NCBI GenBank assembly: GCA_016165875.1
Contig: JABBOT010000010.1
Location: 14,967,357-15,031,356 of the forward strand
Source: Acanthopleura granulata
Lineage: Eukaryota; Mollusca; Polyplacophora; Chitonida; Chitonidae
Length of the DNA: 64,000 nt
Direction of reading: 5' to 3'
Made by a program: the position numbers and the translations under genes. Shown here in pieces: positions 58,801 to 64,000 of the stretch. Under the pieces are notes generated by a model that saw only the letters and a program-made list of their open reading frames with translations, was not told the origin of the DNA and searched no databases. The first letter of the stretch is position 1; every line of letters begins with the position of its first letter.

Positions 58801-61800
58801 TTTAAAGTTTAAAAAAACGTCACTTTTTTGTGATATTGCAGTTTAAAGTAAATTAAACGCCCACGTGGAGAAACTATAAAAAGCCACGCTCTTAATATTA
58901 ACCAATCAAGGGCGAGATATTTCTACCACTCGAGAATAATCTCTTTCCGCTGTGACGTCACTCGTACTTAGTTCACCACTTTGCCATATAGAAGTAGTGT
59001 TATACCAGCTGTTTCCCTTGTGATTACGAGACAATTCTGGCATACTTTATAGTCATTTTGAACGATTTTCTTTTTCGATTTTAATAATAAAGGGGGGCGT
59101 CCCTCGCACAGAAAAGAGTGTCTCGCCCCTAATACTGAAGAGCGTTGGGTACGCAAAATCGTGTTTCCGATCTCTCTAAAATGGCGTATCCTATGGCCTT
59201 CTAAGAAATAAAGATAACAAGATGATTTATAGTGTTACCAAACACGTCATAAAAGAATGTCTATGCCCGTTTTGGTCTGCGTAAACCGTCTTTTGAAAGA
59301 GCTTTAGTTATATATTTGTTGTTTTTTCTTTTAAGACATATAAATACGGGAAGAAACCTGAAGATTTACAATCCATAGAGAAGAGACAAAATGTGTTTTA
59401 CGATACCTGAGTGTCATAAATGTGATGGAAGCGTTTCCAGCGTTTCTAAATATGACTCTGGGGTTGAGGTGGTGGATATGGGGGACTTTTGCAGTCTTCG
59501 TTTTGTAAATCTGTATGGGAAGATTTCGAAACTGTTGTGTTTCTGTAGGGAAGAAGCAAAACTACCACAAACATTGTTCTGTCACTACTAACATATCGTA
59601 ATTACTGATGTTCATTATTAAACTTATACTTAAAGTGGATGAATGGCTCATGAATTTTGAAAATACGCGATTTATCGCAGTATACCAGTGTTTAATAACA
59701 ACAAGTTCCCGATGTGTGTGTCCATGAAAATGTTAATAATCTGAATTCCAGTCAACATAATGCTGTGTTATGGATTTATTCAAATATGTGCCTAGAGGCT
59801 TATGATATACATCGCCCAAATGACATTTTTACCTTCTTTCAACATGAGCAATTTTGGATCAACTGATGTCCAAGCGCCCACACCTATATGACGTAATGGT
59901 CAGCACTAATACGTGACTTGTGATACTATTCATCGTTTGCTTCATGGATACAACTGCAGTTCACTACAAATGTCAAAATACACAAGGGGTGTCATATGGG
60001 TATAATCCGTGTGTATCATCCTCCCACTGTAATAGATGTGTACCGAAGCGTAATCATGTGCAAGCATTGCATATGTATACGATCTATTGCCACAGAGCAC
60101 ATGCTACCGCGGACATCTGCCGCCCATTATGGGAGATACGTTATAATAAACCGATTACTATGTAATCTATGCAGTGACCGGTCCGAGCAGCAGCTGCGGA
60201 CGGACAGAGAGTGTGGACATGTCTCGCTAGGGAGTGACCAGCGGTTGTGGGACCTGTTGTAATGGTTATTAGACTGGACACAGCTGTCGACGTCATCAAG
60301 ATGTAGCGGCGTAAAGCCTCGGGTAAAACCATTCATAGTGCGCCTGTTTAGCATATTGCCTTGTACTCACTGGTAAAGTTGTTAAGTGCACAAAGAACGG
60401 CTAAAACTCTACCGTCATGTTACTTGTGGATTAGCGAACAGATTATTGACCTGTTTACTGACGGAGTAAATATGTGGTTCAATACTATAGCGTTTGGTTT
60501 TACAATAAGTGGATTTTGCTGCAAAGGTTCACTTTTTTTTTCAAAGGATTAAAATGTCATATGCCCTATGGAGTGAAGGTAAAATTCGAACCGATGATAG
60601 TGAAGTCGTTACCTAAAGATATGTTAGTGGTTACATGCATTTCAGTATTCAATGGGGGAGTTTAGAGTTCGAACTCTTGTCGCTAAAGGTAAGAAAAGCC
60701 CTATTGTACCATGTGACCTGTTAAAAATGTTAGGCAACTATTTCTGATTACATTTACTCTAACATGGGTGTCTAAGAAAAGTTAAAAAAAAAAGTTATTT
60801 AGACTAGACGTACGATAGGGAAAATTGAGGAGCTCGAAGTTTTTTAGTTTAAGAAGCTCCCAATTTAAGGAGACGTCGTTTGTACCTCCCTAACATGGCG
60901 AGACAGGTGATCGGTAAATTAAAATCCACAAAATTGCCTGACATTTTTGACAAGTCACATGGCACAGTTGAACTCTTTTTACATTTCTTCGACAAAAGAG
61001 TTCGAGCTCGAAACTCCCCTATTGGTTTTCATAAACAGCATGATCCTTAGAAATTAAAACAGTAACAAAGAGAGCAGTTCTCAGCATTCTTATGACATAT
61101 AGAAAAACCATGGTTATTTTGATGCGATTATACCGTATCTAATACCCATATCAAATTTCAGTCTTTCAGTTTTTAAGTCAATGATTAAGACATACATATT
61201 GAATCAGTAATACATACAAGTAAATGTAGGTCGTAGTCAAAACATACACCGTGTATGCTGAAGAGGGCATAACTGTATGGTCCGAGCGATCGAATGACTG
61301 TGCTGAGTTCATTACTTCAAATGTGCTACCATCAGCAATAGAATTTGGAAACTCACTGTCTTATGCTTATAAGAAGATGATTTCAAAAACACCAGTGGCA
61401 ATAATCACGGAAACTGATGGTGTAATCAATTTCACATGATACCCTGAAGGTCCAACCACTAAAAGACGATGTTTAATTCCAATATGTGTCAACAAAATGT
61501 CTGGTATATGCATGTTTCCCCAAATCCACACCACTATATTCCCTGAACACTTCAGATTGGTAATATCGTTGATGTGGCTGGTCTTTATGATACCTTTTAA
61601 CTTTTCTGAGGGATGTCTCAACGTACCGTTTCTGCGCTGAAATAATTTCGAGCGTTTGTCTACTACATGTATCGCATTCCTTTGTCTTTAGACTGAAATA
61701 GGAAATGTCTTTAAACCTGTCCACGAAGCTGTAACCTTGATGTAGACAAGTTTATAGTTTAAGTAAAAGTACAATTATTTAAAATGATGTGTTTTTATAA

Positions 61801-62740
61801 AAATATAATCTCGTTCACACCAATGTGATGTGAAACTAGCATTGGGCGAAAGTTTCAATGACATTATTTTTTTTTCGAATGACATGGTATTTTGGTCGTT
61901 ATATTCGTACAAGAAATTTAGAAAATAATGTGAATATTTTAGAGCGATTCACCCTTCTCTATCTCGTGATAGATCCGTCCGTATCCGATATTCTATGTGG
62001 GTGTGGCCTATTTGACCGACCCACCCGTAGACTTAGGGGTGTTCAGCTCTGTAGATTACTGAAGTACATTGCTAATGTAACATATTTTATATTTTTGGTG
62101 TAGAAAAGTCATGCTTTTCGTTGCACTCATGCATATTCGTTTGTTTCTCTTCGTCGTCTGCTTGATTCATCGAAAGCAAAACGCCGCGCACCGGTACCTA
62201 TTATGTTCGCTTCTAGGAATGAACTAATCCACGAAAGAAAGCTCAGTCCAACGTTGCCAAATGCCGTCTAACTGCTTCCACAAAAATGAACACCTGGCAC
62301 TAGGCCAGATAACGTTGTAGATATATATAGCTAGAATAGAGAGAGATTGTATAATATCTGTTTCAAGACATTCTTTGAACGTGTTTTTTTTTATTTAGTT
62401 AATCTCGTTAAGTCCAGTTTTCTCTTTTTGCTTACAAGTGATTTAGTCATCAGCAAACAGAATGACGATTTATATATTAACCGATCGAAACTATACTTTA
62501 ACCTTTATTGACGTGCGTCACCCGTATTATAAATATTATGAGTTGTATATTCAGTTAGGGAATATTATAAGTAAACACCGCCATGTCTGAAGTACGCCAA
62601 TGTCTTCTGATAACAATTAAACCATTACCTAAGAAGTTTGCGTCTTCTAGTTCTCACGAGATGTTCCGGTCGAGAGGCGTCTCTGATTAAGTCATTGAGA
62701 CAGTTAAGCCCTTTCTAATTGGGCCCTATTTGACGGGTTA
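49867..62740. other. intergenic, no gene recognised
   Basis: About 13 kb of AT-rich sequence without recognised repeats or coding exons. Open frames are short. The longest, 50395-50844 (-), 149 codons and Cys-rich, has no motif I know. A G-run lies at 53299-53310. A box-B-like GAGTTCGAACCCAGG is at 58550. Confidence 0.5.
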
Positions 62741-63110
62741 GATTTGGTCTTGTTGGTCTGAAGCCGCGCGGGTTATGTAACATTCACTCGCCGCGGATAT
62801 CTCCGCTATCCGGTCGTTAACGCCTTTAGCTTGGGCACTATCTCATTTTCGGTAATAATTATGCTGGAGTGCTTTGCTGTAGGCTCCAGGAAATTAATTT
62901 GATTTTCTCTGGTGCAGATTTTCGTTGGGTAGTTATTTGATGTTAGTTTGGCGATGGCATCACGCCATTCGGTCGCGAGATTCAATCTGGCTTGTAAGAG
63001 AGCAATAATTCACACAGACTGAAAATTGCCAGCTTTGGCCTGCGTCTGATATCGACTCGTAAAACGTTTACGTGGCAGTTCTAAACGATGTTCTCTAACA
63101 CGAGGACTAA
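62740..63110. promoter_or_regulatory. possible conserved non-coding element
   Basis: Less AT-rich than its surroundings, free of repeats, with several homeodomain-type cores (GGTAATAATTATGCTG, GAAATTAATTTGATT, GCAATAATTCAC). Composition-based guess only. Confidence 0.25.
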
Positions 63111-64000
63111 GAGAAATCAAGCCTAGTGCAGAAGCTGTTACAACAAGTCGCTTAACAGCCTTGAAAGATAAAATCATGCGGTACTTAAGTTCACAAATTG
63201 TATATATGCCATAAGAAGGCTGGAAGAAAGGGCAAGAATAGTTTAAGCCGGTGTCATGTATCGTTTTAATGAATCTTTTCAGTATATATACGAGACAGGC
63301 AAAAATGTAATTCGTTTACTGCCATATATTCTACACGTTCTGTTCGTCCTCTCACCGGTGAGTGAAAAATTCCTGTGCATGCCGTTCACAAGAATCGGTC
63401 AGTCGGTCAGTCTCATATAGTGCCCAAGTATATGGTTTTAAATGTTTTTTTATCAGAAATGACGCACTGCACGTATATAGGAGAGATGTGGGTCTGAGAC
63501 GTTGTTATACAACGCACGTCGTCTATAGGATATATTGACGAGGTGGATACACAATACGGATCCATTTAAGGAGTAGAAACACGGACGTACTTACAACAGA
63601 ACCAGGCAAACTAGAATAATTACACACTTTAACCGAAGGTGCAGCGCTCAGTGAGCAAGGACAGAAAGCACAGCTCGAGAACAATTGATATGATCCATAG
63701 TAAAGTGCAGGTGAAAGCAAGTAATCATAAAGTCACTCTGAACAGAGCGATATCAGAGCAAGGGTTCAATTACGGCGAAGTCCAGCTAATGCATTTCTGC
63801 CACGAGCTGACCAGCACATGAGGCCTCTGGACGGCGAGATTGGCCGGACTCCGGCCGCAGACCATCTCCCGCTAGACTGACCACGGGATTGACGTGTAAT
63901 AATACCACACCCTGACCACTAAGGCTCATCACACGCGGTAATTGGCAAGCTAAAGATTGCGCCTGAAATTTCTGTCGAATTAGTGTTGGAGCCGAATGAA
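63111..64000. other. intergenic to window end
   Basis: No gene recognised. A duplicated GGTCAGTC (AATCGGTCAGTCGGTCAGTC) is at 63394-63413. Confidence 0.5.

Overview
The window is animal nuclear DNA, most likely from a marine lophotrochozoan such as a mollusc or brachiopod. It has intron-split genes with GT..AG junctions, an AT-rich non-coding background, many minisatellites, and a dispersed tRNA-like SINE family with a (TTTA)n/(TAAA)n end that I associate with molluscan and related genomes. That taxonomic call is from memory and was not searched. No operons, Shine-Dalgarno sites, phage genes or CRISPR arrays are present.

Two protein genes can be assembled, and they converge tail to tail. The first (+ strand, 476 to 8912) is the 3' part of an RPS6KC1 (RPK118) orthologue. 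Six exons give a continuous 770-codon reading frame covering the split (pseudo)kinase domain to the stop. The PX and MIT exons of the family would lie left of the window. The second (- strand, 26140 down to 15277) has eight phase-compatible exons for a complete 356-residue beta-propeller-like protein with FG-GAP/DxDxDG motifs. I could not name it. The ~6.4 kb between the two stops probably holds both 3' UTRs, with poly(A) signals on both strands near 13.6-13.9 kb.

The most striking feature is that four splice junctions in these two genes each sit at the edge of a tandem array built from the junction itself. Exon 2 of the RPS6KC1 fragment has donor-like copies after it. Exon 3 has five donors at exactly 100-bp steps. 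Exon 4 has 23 donors at 87-bp steps, and this exon encodes the kinase DWWSLG segment. The last exon of the minus-strand gene has about 26 acceptor-like copies, mostly at 40-bp steps. The arrays keep the orientation of the gene and create ladders of potential alternative splice sites. They also create long spurious open frames.

From 26.2 kb to 64 kb I see no supportable protein gene. This part holds SINE-related copies, minisatellites (28.3-28.9 kb; 36.18-37.48 kb with a 369-bp higher-order duplication), a (TA)n run, G- and C-rich tracts, a short inverted/direct repeat family at 27.7-29.4 kb, a dense cluster of TGACCA/TGGTCA hexamers at 32.3-33.0 kb, a perfect 12-bp hairpin at 48.85 kb, and a few stretches that look like possible conserved non-coding elements. 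The repeat families share a module next to the (TTTA)n end while differing in their bodies.
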